DNA from: Gemmatimonadota bacterium
Lineage (GTDB): Bacteria > Gemmatimonadota > Gemmatimonadetes > Gemmatimonadales > Gemmatimonadaceae
DNA length: 64,000 nt
Reading direction: 5' to 3'
Assembly (NCBI GenBank): GCA_016704465.1
Contig: JADJAD010000009.1
Location: 434,001 to 498,000 of the forward strand
Made by a program: the position numbers and the translations under genes. Below are positions 38,318 through 47,801 of the stretch, piece by piece (the first letter of the stretch is position 1; each line of letters opens with the position of its first letter). The notes beneath the pieces were generated by a model. That model was not told the DNA's origin and searched no databases. It worked only from the letters and a program-made list of their open reading frames with translations.

Positions 38318-38941
38318 ATGCGCACACTATCCGCCGCTCTGCTCCTGGGGAGCCTGACCTTGGCGCCGCTCACCCTGTCCGCCCAAGCGAGTCCGGACCG
38401 CTCGCGCTGGTCACTCGAGGCCACGACCGAGGCCGCCGTGCCCATGGACAAGCTCGGCGTTGCCGATCTCTCGACGGGGTTCGGACTTGGTTTCAACCTG
38501 CGGATGCGGTTGCAGCCGCACCTCTTCGCCTACGCCGGGTGGGAGTGGCATCGATTCGAGAGCGATGAGCTGATCGTCGGCGAGACGAGCCACGCGGAGG
38601 ATACGGGGTACACGCTCGGCCTGCGCTTCGAGCACCCGTTCAAGGGTGATGCCGTTGCCGGGCGGGCACGCGCGTCCGGCGCCGGTTACTGGCTGCGCCT
38701 CGGTGCCCTCGTCAACCATATCGAAATCGAGAACGAAGACGGCGACATCGTGAGCGATACGAAGCACGGGCTGGGCTGGGAGGGCGGTGCAGGGCTCTCG
38801 CTCCCGCTGAACAATCGTCTCGCGCTGACACCGGGGGTACGGTACCGCTCCCTGTCCCGCGACCTCACGCTCGGTGCGACGACGCGGTCGGTCACGCTGG
38901 GATATGTCACGGCGGGCGTTGGGTTGGCGCTCACCTTCTGA
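38318..38941 (+). CDS. Outer-membrane beta-barrel-like protein
   Basis: A 207-residue protein with a Sec signal cut near LSAQA, then strands alternating polar and hydrophobic residues with many Gly and aromatic positions, and a C-terminal barrel strand ending in Phe (TAGVGLALTF), the usual Bam recognition end. ATG at 38318 is chosen over an in-frame TTG nine bases earlier. It is followed 13 bases later by a nitroreductase-like gene and may lead that operon. Specific function unknown. Confidence 0.68.
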   Translation: MRTLSAALLLGSLTLAPLTLSAQASPDRSRWSLEATTEAAVPMDKLGVADLSTGFGLGFNLRMRLQPHLFAYAGWEWHRFESDELIVGETSHAEDTGYTLGLRFEHPFKGDAVAGRARASGAGYWLRLGALVNHIEIENEDGDIVSDTKHGLGWEGGAGLSLPLNNRLALTPGVRYRSLSRDLTLGATTRSVTLGYVTAGVGLALTF

Positions 38942-38954
38942 GGAGCTGCGTGCC

Positions 38955-39992
38955 ATGCGAGCGCGCTATGCGAAGGCCGTTGCCCACACCTGGCGACGGG
39001 GTGATGCAGCGGATCTGACATCCGATCCGTTGGAGCTGGTGCGCTACGCATGTCTCGCGGCCTCGAGCCACAACACGCAGCCGTGGTCGTTTGAGCTGGA
39101 CCGCGACGTGGTACTCATTCGCCCGGACTTTTCTCGCCGGTGTCCGGCGGTCGATCCGGACGATCATCATCTCTACGCAAGCCTCGGCTGTGCCGCCGAG
39201 AATCTGGTGGTCGCGGCGCAGGCCTCGGGCCGATCGGCCGAGGTAAGCTACGATCCCGCGTCGACTGGAGTCCGTATCGCGTTAGGTGAGGACGGGCCGA
39301 GCGGATCACCACTGTTCGAGGCCATGTTTGCGCGGCAATGCACGCGCACGGTCTACGACGGCAGGGCACTCTCCCCGTCCGAGTTGCGCGCACTCGAATC
39401 GCTCCCGCAAGAGGAAGGCGTCTCGCTCCTGTTGCTGCGGTCCGAGCAGCAGAAGCGCGCGGTGACTGACTTTGTCCTCGAGGGGAACCGCGTGCAGTTC
39501 GCTGATCCTGCGTGGGCGGCGGAGCTCCGAGCCTGGATCCGGTTCGATGCGCGCACGGCGGAGCGCACCGGTGACGGGTTGTACGGGCCGGTGATGGGCA
39601 ATCCCGACGTCCCGCCGTGGTTCGGCCGTCTGGTCATGAAGATGTCCTTCTCGGCCGACGCGCAGAACCGCACGGATCATCGCAACATCGATAGCTCCGG
39701 CGCGATCGCCGTGATCCACTCCGCGGGGAATGATCCTCAGCACTGGATCTCGGCAGGGCGGTGCTACGAGCGGCTGGCACTGCAGGCCGCGGCGCTCGAC
39801 CTGCGGACCGCTTTCATCAATCAACCCGTTGAAGTGAGCCATCTGCGCGCGCAACTCGCGCAGTACCTTGGGATCGGGAACCGCCGCCCCGACCTCGTCA
39901 TCCGGATCGGTCATGCACCGCTCGGTGTCCGGTCGCTGCGGCGCCCGCCCGCGGAGGTGTTGGTCGCGGGGCGACCGGAGCACGTGCCGTGA
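38955..39992 (+). CDS. Acg-like nitroreductase-family protein
   Basis: A 345-residue protein of the Acg group. The FMN-site block CLAASSHNTQPWSFEL lies near residue 35, and a second half-domain with SAGRCYERLALQAAALDLRTAF lies near 275, matching the internal duplication of Acg proteins (mycobacterial dormancy-linked flavoproteins that may sequester FMN rather than reduce substrates). Without the N-terminal strand-swap features it is hard to say whether it is catalytic. Its TGA overlaps the next gene's GTG (GTGA). Confidence 0.8.
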   Translation: MRARYAKAVAHTWRRGDAADLTSDPLELVRYACLAASSHNTQPWSFELDRDVVLIRPDFSRRCPAVDPDDHHLYASLGCAAENLVVAAQASGRSAEVSYDPASTGVRIALGEDGPSGSPLFEAMFARQCTRTVYDGRALSPSELRALESLPQEEGVSLLLLRSEQQKRAVTDFVLEGNRVQFADPAWAAELRAWIRFDARTAERTGDGLYGPVMGNPDVPPWFGRLVMKMSFSADAQNRTDHRNIDSSGAIAVIHSAGNDPQHWISAGRCYERLALQAAALDLRTAFINQPVEVSHLRAQLAQYLGIGNRRPDLVIRIGHAPLGVRSLRRPPAEVLVAGRPEHVP

Positions 39993-40528
39993 CCGCGCGC
40001 CTGGATATGGCGGTCGCGACGCAATTCGTCGCGCGCCTGCATGCTGCCGTCAACGCCCACGACGCCGAGGGAATCGCGGCGCTCTGCTCCGAGGACGTCG
40101 AGTGGAATGATCCTGCGGCCGCGCGACCATTGCGCGGGCGCGCGGAGGTCGCGGAGTTCCATCGGCTGGGGATGTTCCGCGCGCTGCCCGATGTGCGCAT
40201 TGAGGTGACGGACGGGCCCTACCTCCTGATGGATGGATCGGGCATTGCGGTGCGTGCGACGATCGCCGGCACGATGAGCGGCCCACTCCATCCGCCGGGA
40301 TTCGCGGCCACCGGCACGCGGGTGGAGTTCCAGACCGCAGAGTTCTCATTGATCCGCGACGGATTGCTGGTGCGCCACACCGTCATCCTGAACATGCTCG
40401 AGCTTGCACGGCAGATCGGCGCCTTTCCCGACTCCGGCAGCCTTGGCGAGCGCGTCGGCGTGGCGGTTCAGCATGCGAGCGCGAGCGTGATGCGGCGGCG
40501 TGCACGACGCCAGTCGCGGGGGAGGTGA
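39989..40528 (+). CDS. SnoaL-like protein
   Basis: A 179-residue NTF2-fold protein starting at GTG. NAHDAEGIAALCSEDVEWNDP and the PLRGRAEVAEFHRLGMFRALPDVRIEV run are characteristic of SnoaL-type polyketide cyclase-like proteins, and PPGFAATGTRVEFQTAEF forms the later strands. It overlaps both neighbours through GTGA, so it is translated as part of the same unit. The Arg-rich C-terminal 15 residues are probably a disordered tail. Substrate unknown. Confidence 0.78.
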   Translation: MTARLDMAVATQFVARLHAAVNAHDAEGIAALCSEDVEWNDPAAARPLRGRAEVAEFHRLGMFRALPDVRIEVTDGPYLLMDGSGIAVRATIAGTMSGPLHPPGFAATGTRVEFQTAEFSLIRDGLLVRHTVILNMLELARQIGAFPDSGSLGERVGVAVQHASASVMRRRARRQSRGR

Positions 40529-41583
40529 ACCCTCGTATGGTGTACTGGCTCCTGGTCCTCCAGTTGGTCGTACCAACCGCGCTGCTGCTCGCGCTGGCCG
40601 TCGCGCGCGTGCCCAGTCGTGCCGCATGGAGCGCCGGCTTCGCTGCAACGACTGCCGTGCTGGTCCTCTTGGCACTAACCGGACTGTGGATCGTCCCGCC
40701 AGCGTGGACATTGATGCTGTACCTGCTCGGGTGGGTCGCCGCCGCCTGGTTGGGCGTGCGCCGGTGGTCGACCCTGGCGACGCGTCCCCGCTCTCGTGGT
40801 GAGTGGATCGCTGTCGTGTCGGCCATCGCGCTCACCGTTTTTGCGGTACGCGAGTCGCTGGGCGCGTGGCGAGGACGTGAGCGACCTGAGGAGGCCGTCG
40901 TGGCGCTGGCGTTCCCTCTGCGCGACGGCCGCTACCTGATCCTCAACGGCGGTGATGACGTGCGGATCAACGCGCACCTGAAGACACGCGACGCGTCCGT
41001 GCCGCGCTTCGCTCGCTGGCGCGGCAATGGCTACGCGGTGGACATAGTCGCACTGGACCAGTTTGGCGCACGAGCGCCGGGACTGCAGCCGACCGAGAAT
41101 GTCGACTACGAAATCTTCGGCCGCGAGGTGATTGCCCCCTGCGAGGGCGTAGTGATCGCCATGGTCGATGGCCTGCCGGACATGGCGCCTCCCCAGCACG
41201 ACACGGCGGGACGCCTCGCGGGCAATCACGTGGTGCTGGACTGTGACGGCTACCATGTGCTGCTCGCACATCTGCGTAAGGGTAGCATCCGCGTGCGCCA
41301 CGGGGAGCCGGTGGCCGAGGGGCAGCTCCTGGCGCAGGTCGGCAACTCGGGGGGGGCTGATGAGTCGCACCTGCATATCCACGTGCAGCGCCCGGGCACG
41401 GTGAGCGAACCGTTCAGCGGAGCGCCGGTGCCTGCGCTCTTCCAAGGACACTTCCTGGTGCGAGGGCAGGCCGTCAGCGTCGAGCGCGATGGGACACTTC
41501 GTGTGTCACATGCCGCGCTGGCGTGGCCGCGGCGCACCGCCGCAGATGTGCACGCGAAGCGCACATCAGGAGCACGTGGATGA
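40525..41583 (+). CDS. Membrane-bound M23-like peptidase
   Basis: A 352-residue protein with three to four N-terminal membrane helices (residues 5-27, 35-55, 58-78, 90-108), then a LytM/M23-like beta domain: YAVDIVALD (Asp ligand), IAPCEGVVIAM, GNHVVLDCDGYHVLLAHLRKGSI, and the SHLHIHV end motif. The first ligand His of HxxxD type is not obvious, so activity on peptidoglycan is likely but not sure. GTG start overlaps the SnoaL stop (GTGA). It could trim wall peptides or act as a non-catalytic wall-binding protein. Confidence 0.75.
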   Translation: MNPRMVYWLLVLQLVVPTALLLALAVARVPSRAAWSAGFAATTAVLVLLALTGLWIVPPAWTLMLYLLGWVAAAWLGVRRWSTLATRPRSRGEWIAVVSAIALTVFAVRESLGAWRGRERPEEAVVALAFPLRDGRYLILNGGDDVRINAHLKTRDASVPRFARWRGNGYAVDIVALDQFGARAPGLQPTENVDYEIFGREVIAPCEGVVIAMVDGLPDMAPPQHDTAGRLAGNHVVLDCDGYHVLLAHLRKGSIRVRHGEPVAEGQLLAQVGNSGGADESHLHIHVQRPGTVSEPFSGAPVPALFQGHFLVRGQAVSVERDGTLRVSHAALAWPRRTAADVHAKRTSGARG

Positions 41584-41623
41584 TCGACTCACGAGGAAGG
41601 CTGGAGCAGCGCGGGAGGGCGTC

Positions 41624-42742
41624 ATGGCGGCACGCCGCAGAACGCGACGCGTCACGTTGATCGGGCTGTCCGTCGCGCTGGGATCCGTCCTGCTGGGACT
41701 CGGCATCCTGTTCATGCTTAGTCCGGGACGACCGGAACCACTTCGGGATGCAGACGGGAGAGTGATAGCCGGCAGCATCTCCGAGAAGATCTATGTCGAG
41801 ATCAATGGCGTGCGACAAGGGATGTTCATCAAGAGCCGGGATCCGTCGAACCCAGTGCTGCTCTTTGTCCACGGTGGCACCGGGATGCCGGAGTACTTCC
41901 TCAACAGGCAGTACCCCACCGGCTTCGAGGACTACATGACGGTGGTCTGGTGGGACCGCCGTGGCGCGGGACTGTCGTACGATGCCACCGCAGCAGAAGA
42001 GACCTTGACCATCGAGCAGTACATCGCCGACACGAGGGCGGTGACGAACTACCTGCGCACGCGCTTCCGGAAGGACAAGATCTACTTGATGGCCCACTCG
42101 GGGGGGAGCATCATCGGCATCCAGGCCGTTGCCCAGGCGCCAGCGCTGTACCACGCCTACATCGGTGTGGGGCAGATGACCTATCAGCTCAAGTCGGAAC
42201 TGTTGGCATTCGAGTATTTGGTCGGCCGCTACCGCGAGGCCGGGAATGACCGGATGGTGCGTCAGTTGGAGGCGTCCCCTCCCACGATGACGGTCCCTCT
42301 GCCTGCCGGGTACATGCGGTTGCGTGACAAGGCCATGCATGAACTGGGCGTCGGCACGACGCGTGACATGAGGTCCGTGATGCGGGGAGTGTTCCTCGCG
42401 TCGTGGCTCACCCCGGACTACACCGTGACAGAGAAGCTGAACATCTGGCGCGGCAAGTTCGCATCCGATGCCCGGCTCTGGGACACGGTCATCGCGATCG
42501 ATCTGACACGCCAGACCACTGCGCTGGCGGTGCCGACCTACTTCTTCCATGGGATCCACGACTACACCGTGTCGTACGCGGAGACCAGGGCGTTTGCGGG
42601 CATGCTGGCGGCGCCGGTGAAGGGGTTCTACACGTTCAATGAATCAGCGCACAGCCCGATGTTCGAGGAACCGGCCAGGGTACGACGGATCATGGTGCAG
42701 GATGTGCTGATCGGGACCAACGCGCTCTCGGACAAGCCGTGA
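41624..42742 (+). CDS. Alpha/beta hydrolase (proline iminopeptidase-like), membrane-anchored
   Basis: A 372-residue hydrolase with an N-terminal anchor (VTLIGLSVALGSVLLGLGIL). The oxyanion loop HGGTG, the WWDRRGAGLS segment, the nucleophile elbow AHSGGS, an Asp in HGIHDY and His in NESAHSPMFEEP complete an S33-like site. ATG at 41624 has GGGAGG eight bases upstream; the longer frame to 41489 overlaps the M23 gene and is not conserved. Substrate may be a peptide or an ester; not determined. Confidence 0.85.
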   Translation: MAARRRTRRVTLIGLSVALGSVLLGLGILFMLSPGRPEPLRDADGRVIAGSISEKIYVEINGVRQGMFIKSRDPSNPVLLFVHGGTGMPEYFLNRQYPTGFEDYMTVVWWDRRGAGLSYDATAAEETLTIEQYIADTRAVTNYLRTRFRKDKIYLMAHSGGSIIGIQAVAQAPALYHAYIGVGQMTYQLKSELLAFEYLVGRYREAGNDRMVRQLEASPPTMTVPLPAGYMRLRDKAMHELGVGTTRDMRSVMRGVFLASWLTPDYTVTEKLNIWRGKFASDARLWDTVIAIDLTRQTTALAVPTYFFHGIHDYTVSYAETRAFAGMLAAPVKGFYTFNESAHSPMFEEPARVRRIMVQDVLIGTNALSDKP

Positions 42743-42950
42743 CGTGAACTGTTGCGAGTGCACGGTCGACGAGGCACATGCAGTGACCATCCGTCGTGCC
42801 CGCTCGCATGCATGTCGCCAGTCAACCGGGCGGAGGGCACCCATCGTCGCTGCGAGGGAGAGCCAGGCGCGCCATACGGGCAAGTGATTCGCCTGTGCCT
42901 CCCACGATCAGCGCAGACTCGACGCCTCGACCTCGGCCTCAGCGGTCACA

Positions 42951-44231
42951 ATGTCCCTGATGCGTGACATCCGGTCGAAATGTGTCAGTTTGTTCTCCGT
43001 GACCAAGAACGTCAAACCGTCAGCGACGCTCGATCGCTCCAACACCCGAACCCGCTGGACCCGTCGCCTGCGGTACGCCGGTGCGGTGCTCCTCGCGGTC
43101 GCTTTGCTCGGCGGCGCCGCAGTGGCGAGTGCGGGCGATGCCTTCGGTGCCCGTGCCACGGGCAATCGCCAACGGTTGATCGAGTCCTCCCCCCAGTGGA
43201 ACGGCGAACGCTTCGCCAATCCGCTCCCCCGCGAGCAGGCATCGTTCGTCACGATGCTCCGCCGATGGGTCGGCAGCGCGCCCAACACCGTGCCGACGGA
43301 CCCGCTGCCGGTGGTGACCCGTACCGCGGCCGACTTTGCGAACGCCCCCGCGTCGGGACTACGCGTCACCTGGCTCGGCCACTCGACCCTGCTGCTCGAG
43401 ATCGGCGGCCGGCGCATCCTGGTCGACCCGGTCTGGGGCGATCGCGTCTCGCCCGTCGGCTGGGCGGGTCCCATGCGTTTTCACCCCCCGCCGCTGCCGC
43501 TCGACGAACTGCCGACGATCGATGCGGTTGTGATCTCACACGACCACTACGATCACCTAGATCATCCCACCATCGTGGCGCTCCGTGAGCGCGTGCCTCG
43601 CTTCATCGTGCCGCTGGGCGTCGGAGCGCACCTGGAGCAGTGGGGCGTCGACGCCGAGCGGATCGTTGAACTCGACTGGTGGCAGGCGACCGCGCTCGGC
43701 GACCTGACGCTCACCGCCACGCCGGCGCGGCACTTCTCTGGTCGCGCGATCACGCGCTCGGACGAGGATGCCACGCTCTGGGCAGGTTGGGTGATCGCGG
43801 ATGCGACGCACCGTGTCTACTACAGCGGCGACACCGCCCTCTTTCCCGAACTCGCGGAGATCGGGACACGCCTCGGCCCGTTCGACCTCTCGCTCATCGA
43901 GACCGGCGCGTACGACGCCATGTGGGCCGACGTACACCTCGGCCCCGAGCAGGTGATACTGGCGCACCAGCTCGTGCGAGGTGGTCTGCTCGTGCCCGTG
44001 CACTGGGGCACGTTCAATCTCGCACTGCACGCCTGGACGGAGCCCGTCGAGCGACTCCTCGTCGCCGCCGACTCGGCGCAGGTGCGAGTGGTCGTGCCCC
44101 GCCCGGGCGAGTCGGTCGAACCGGCGACGGCGCCGACGCTCGCGCGGTGGTGGCCCACCGTGCCTTGGCAGCGTGCGGACGAAGCGCCGGTGCGGTCGAG
44201 CGGAGTTGATGCGCTCTGGCAGGCGCGATGA
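42951..44231 (+). CDS. MBL-fold metallo-hydrolase (NAPE-PLD-like)
   Basis: A 426-residue protein with an N-terminal membrane anchor near residues 43-62, then a metallo-beta-lactamase fold: TWLGHSTLLLEIGGRRILVDPVWG, the dinuclear site SHDHYDHLD, ARHFSGR, YYSGDTALFPE, and the late PVHWGTF. This layout is that of NAPE-PLD/RomA-like phosphodiesterases. Likely periplasmic face given the anchor. A second ATG nine bases in is a possible start. It stands alone after a 208-base gap. Confidence 0.86.
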   Translation: MSLMRDIRSKCVSLFSVTKNVKPSATLDRSNTRTRWTRRLRYAGAVLLAVALLGGAAVASAGDAFGARATGNRQRLIESSPQWNGERFANPLPREQASFVTMLRRWVGSAPNTVPTDPLPVVTRTAADFANAPASGLRVTWLGHSTLLLEIGGRRILVDPVWGDRVSPVGWAGPMRFHPPPLPLDELPTIDAVVISHDHYDHLDHPTIVALRERVPRFIVPLGVGAHLEQWGVDAERIVELDWWQATALGDLTLTATPARHFSGRAITRSDEDATLWAGWVIADATHRVYYSGDTALFPELAEIGTRLGPFDLSLIETGAYDAMWADVHLGPEQVILAHQLVRGGLLVPVHWGTFNLALHAWTEPVERLLVAADSAQVRVVVPRPGESVEPATAPTLARWWPTVPWQRADEAPVRSSGVDALWQAR

Positions 44232-44577
44232 GATCGTGAGCTTCGGTGCTACCTGCTGGCCGCACTCGCCGTCGCAACGAACCTGCCCTCGGCGCTCCGA
44301 CTCGTTCCGTCCTCCGCACTCACCTGCACGAGGTATGTGAGCATTGCGCCCGAGATCGAAGCCGACCGGTACAGGGAGTCCTCGTTAGCGGAGACGCCTT
44401 AGAAGAGTGGCCTCGCACATCACCTGCGAAGCGTGCAGCGAAGTCGCGCAGGTCGAGTCGGAGCGTTTGCCGCTCACACATTGCGCGTACCGCCGGTTCG
44501 GAGTAGATCGCAACATCAGCGATCGTCCGTCATGGTGCGATCGCTGAAGCCCGGCCTCACGCATTGGCGGAGTAGTC
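44232..44577. other. 346-base gap, possible decayed gene end
   Basis: A plus-strand frame ending with TAG at 44400 reads LAALAVATNLPSALRLVP and YVSIAPEIEADRYRESS, loosely like the C-terminus of a short-chain dehydrogenase. It has no start or upstream body. No promoter of the next gene is clear. Confidence 0.25.
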
Positions 44578-45861
44578 ATGTCGATTTCACGTCGAGGATT
44601 CGTGCTGGGCTCAGTCGGCGCCGCCGGGAGCGTCCTTCCGTCGCGCCTGTTCGCCGGCATCGGTCCGGAGGCGCAGGGATCACGAGACGTCGCAACGTCG
44701 AGCGAGCAGCGCGCGCAAACCGCGACCAGCCTCGCTTCGCTCGGCGACCGATTCGACCCGTGGGTCGAGGTCGATCCTGCCGCACTGCGTTACAATGTGG
44801 GAGTCCTCTCGCGGTTGGCGGGCGGGCGTCCCATCGTGGCGGTGATCAAGAACAACGCCTACGGACTCGGCCTCACCACCGTGACCCCGATCCTCGAGAC
44901 CATGCCCGAGGTGTCGGGCTTCGCCGTGGTGAAGACGCAGGAAGCGCTGGCGCTAATGGCAGCGGGCACCGCCAAGCCCGTCATGCTCATGGCCCTCTTC
45001 GGGGATGACGAGGGCGCCGAGTTGGTGCATCAAGGCGTGCACCTCACCCTGATCACCGACGACGGACCCGCACGCGTCCTGCGCGCGCAGGAGCGTGCTG
45101 GACGAACCGCGCGGCTCCACGCCAAGATCGACACCGGGATGAGCCGGATGGGCATTCCGTACCATCGGGCGCTCCCGTGGCTGGAGCGGGTGCGCGCCAG
45201 CGGGCTGTCGCTCGAGAGCACCTTCATGGGATTCACCGAGGACGAGGAGTTCGACCGCGAACAACTGCGTCGCTTCGGCGAGGTCGCGGCGGCGGCTCGC
45301 GCCGCGGGCGTGGGGCTCGGTCGCCTGCACGCGGCATCGTCGCATGCGGTGTACAACTTCCGCGAGTCACACCTGGACCAGGTACGTCCCGGCATCTCGC
45401 TATTTGGTGCGTACCCGACTGACCTCGGGAAGGAGAGGGACATTGCGGTGCTGCGACCGGCGCTCCGGCTTCGGGCGCGTGTGGTGCGCGTGGAGCGGTT
45501 GCGCGCGGGAGACAGCGTCAGCTACGGACGGCACTACGTCGCGGACCGTCCTACCTGGGTCGCCACGCTTCCTGTTGGCCACTCGGATGGGTATCCGCGT
45601 GAGGCGGTGAAGGGGGCGCGTGTGCTGGTGAACGGGGCGTTGTATCCGGTGATCGGTTCGGTGAGCGCGAGTCACACGATACTGTCGCTGGGACCCATCG
45701 TCGGCGAGGAGTCGCCGCCGGTGGCGATTGGTGATGTGGCGACGCTGGTCGGGCCGGATGTGCCGGAGATTCACCCGAACGCGGTTGCGTCGGTGACGGG
45801 GCGCTCTGTGTACGATGTGCTGATGCACCTCAGCGTGGCGCTGCCGAGGGTTGTGGTGTAG
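44578..45861 (+). CDS. Tat-exported alanine-racemase-like protein
   Basis: A 427-residue fold-type III PLP protein. The N-terminus has a twin-arginine motif (SRRGFVLGSVGAAGS), so it should be exported folded. The PLP lysine is Lys91 (VIKNNAYGLG), DTGMSRMGI follows, and the SVSYGRHY block near 313 carries the usual catalytic Tyr. Two family hallmarks differ: the GYADG stretch is GHSDG, and the CMDQ motif is replaced by SASHT. Periplasmic broad-specificity racemases exist, so D-amino-acid production outside the cytoplasm is a fair guess; a cytoplasmic Alr role is unlikely. It stands alone. Confidence 0.85.
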   Translation: MSISRRGFVLGSVGAAGSVLPSRLFAGIGPEAQGSRDVATSSEQRAQTATSLASLGDRFDPWVEVDPAALRYNVGVLSRLAGGRPIVAVIKNNAYGLGLTTVTPILETMPEVSGFAVVKTQEALALMAAGTAKPVMLMALFGDDEGAELVHQGVHLTLITDDGPARVLRAQERAGRTARLHAKIDTGMSRMGIPYHRALPWLERVRASGLSLESTFMGFTEDEEFDREQLRRFGEVAAAARAAGVGLGRLHAASSHAVYNFRESHLDQVRPGISLFGAYPTDLGKERDIAVLRPALRLRARVVRVERLRAGDSVSYGRHYVADRPTWVATLPVGHSDGYPREAVKGARVLVNGALYPVIGSVSASHTILSLGPIVGEESPPVAIGDVATLVGPDVPEIHPNAVASVTGRSVYDVLMHLSVALPRVVV

Positions 45862-46137
45862 GGCGGGGGATCACGGCGTGGCGAGCGGAGCGCCGCCTAC
45901 TGCGACTCACGCGCGCCCTATTGCTCGCGCACCACTCGCACCGTGCGCGCACCGACCGCGAGAGAACATCGCGTCCCGTGCCATGTCTCCAGCTTCTCAC
46001 GAAATGGAGCCTCCGGGAATCTCGGGGCGGGTCCGGGCGGTTCATGCTGATTCCCTAGCGCGTCGCAAGACGCCGCGATACGGTCAGTATGTCACCGGCC
46101 AACGATCCACCGTGAGCCGTCACCCGAGGCATCCGAA
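45862..46137. other. Gap with no supported gene
   Basis: 276 bases, no protein-like frame, no clear promoter or terminator. Confidence 0.35.
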
Positions 46138-47716
46138 ATGCGCGTCGCTCGCGTCATCCTCCTCCCCACTCTCTGCACCGCCGTCTGGTCATGCTCGGCG
46201 TCCTCCTCCTCCTCCACCAGGGCCGAGCCGGCGGCCGGTGTCGCGAGCAGCGTCCCGCGCAGACCGTCCCCCGATGCACCGCCGGCACTGAACGTCATCA
46301 CCGAGGCCGATCTCAAGCGCGACCTCTATGCGCTGGCTGGCGACGAGTTCCGCGGTCGCGAGGGCGGGACTCTCGACGAGCTGCGGGCGTCGGGGTGGTT
46401 GGCCGATCGCATGCGCGAGGCGGGGCTCGAACCAGCAGGCGAAGATGGCACGTTCTTCCAGTGGATTGCGATGCGGCGGCTCCGGCAATCCGATGAGGCC
46501 CGCATCACGATCGGGAACACCGCAGTCCGGCTGTTCGAAGATGCGGCGACCATCGCACCGACCGACCTGTCGGTGGACGTGCCGCTGGTCTTCGTCGAGG
46601 CCGGCGCGAGCGTCGACCCGTCGGCGGTGCGCGGCAAGGCAGTCGCGACGGCGCTCGTCGCCAGCGCGGCCAACCTCCCGCCCGTGCCAGCCGGCGCCCG
46701 CGCTCGGCCATTCAGCGGCGCATTCGCCGTTCGTCAGGCGGCGGCCAAGTTCCTGGAGATGGGGGCCGTCGCGGTCATCGTCGCCTCCGATTCCGCCGCC
46801 GACGCCAACTTCGCCCGTGCCTTCGACGGCATGGTGCGCGGGCGCTACGGCGTCGATACGGCCGGCGCGACGGCCTACTGGCCCGATGCAGGGGAGGGGC
46901 GCGCCGACCGCAGTCGCCACCGGTCATTTGGGTGCGCAGCCACCTGGCCTCACTGCTGCGTGCGCCGGGCCAGCAGCTCAAGGCGCAGCTCACGACCGAG
47001 AACTTCCTGTATCCGTCGGTCAACGTGGTCGGGCGCGTTCGAGGGACCGACGCGCGGCTTCGTGACGAATACCTGCTGTACAGCACGCACCAGGATCACG
47101 ACGGCGTGCGCACCGCGATCGACGGCGACTCGATCTGGAATGGCGCCGACGACAACGGCACCGGGAGCGTCGCCAACCTCGCGATTGCGCGCGCGTTCGT
47201 GCGCCAGCCGGCGCGGCGCTCGGTCCTCTTCGTCTGGCACGGATCCGAGGAGCGTGGACTGATCGGCTCACGCTATCACGTCATGCACCCCATGGTACCC
47301 AAGCACCAGATCGTCGCCGTGCTCAACGGCGAGATGATCGGTCGCAACGATCCCGACACCATGACCATCCTGGGCTCCGAACCGCCGCACCGAAACTCCG
47401 CCGTCTGGTGGAGATGGCCAGGCGCGCGAACAATCAGGTGTCGCAGTTCAAGCTCGACACGCTCTGGGACAAGCCGACGCACCCCCAGGGCTGGTACTTC
47501 CGCAGCGATCACCTCCCGTATGCGCGGGCGGGGATTCCGGCGATCGCGTTCACGAGCAACCTGCACGAGGACTATCACACGCCGCTCGACGACCCAACGC
47601 GCATCGACTACACGAAGCTCACGCGGGTGACGAAGTGGATGTACGCCACCGGTTGGCTCGTGGCGAATGCGGACCAGCGACCACCGGTGGATGCGGGATT
47701 CAAGCTCGAGCGGTGA
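46138..47716 (+). CDS. M28-family peptidase with PA-type insert (two frameshifts)
   Basis: About 525 residues when joined. A lipobox-like WSCSA lies at the N-terminus. ALAGDEFRGREGG, a PA-domain insert (VRGKAVATALVAS), then the zinc site: STHQDHDG, GADDNGTGS, GSEERGLIGS, NGEMIGRND and HEDYHTPLDD, which are the M28 ligands in order. The frame breaks at about 46896-46899 (one G missing) and again near 47385-47395 (one base missing), each time with the family pattern continuing in the next frame (LVEMARRANNQV). Probably intact in the organism. Likely an exported aminopeptidase. Confidence 0.82.
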
Positions 47717-47801
47717 GGCAGGGACGGCGACCATTCCCTCCGCCGGATCTCGAGGCGAAGATCGAGACGGAAGGTCTCGCGCGAACGAGCGTGGGGGGCC
47801 G

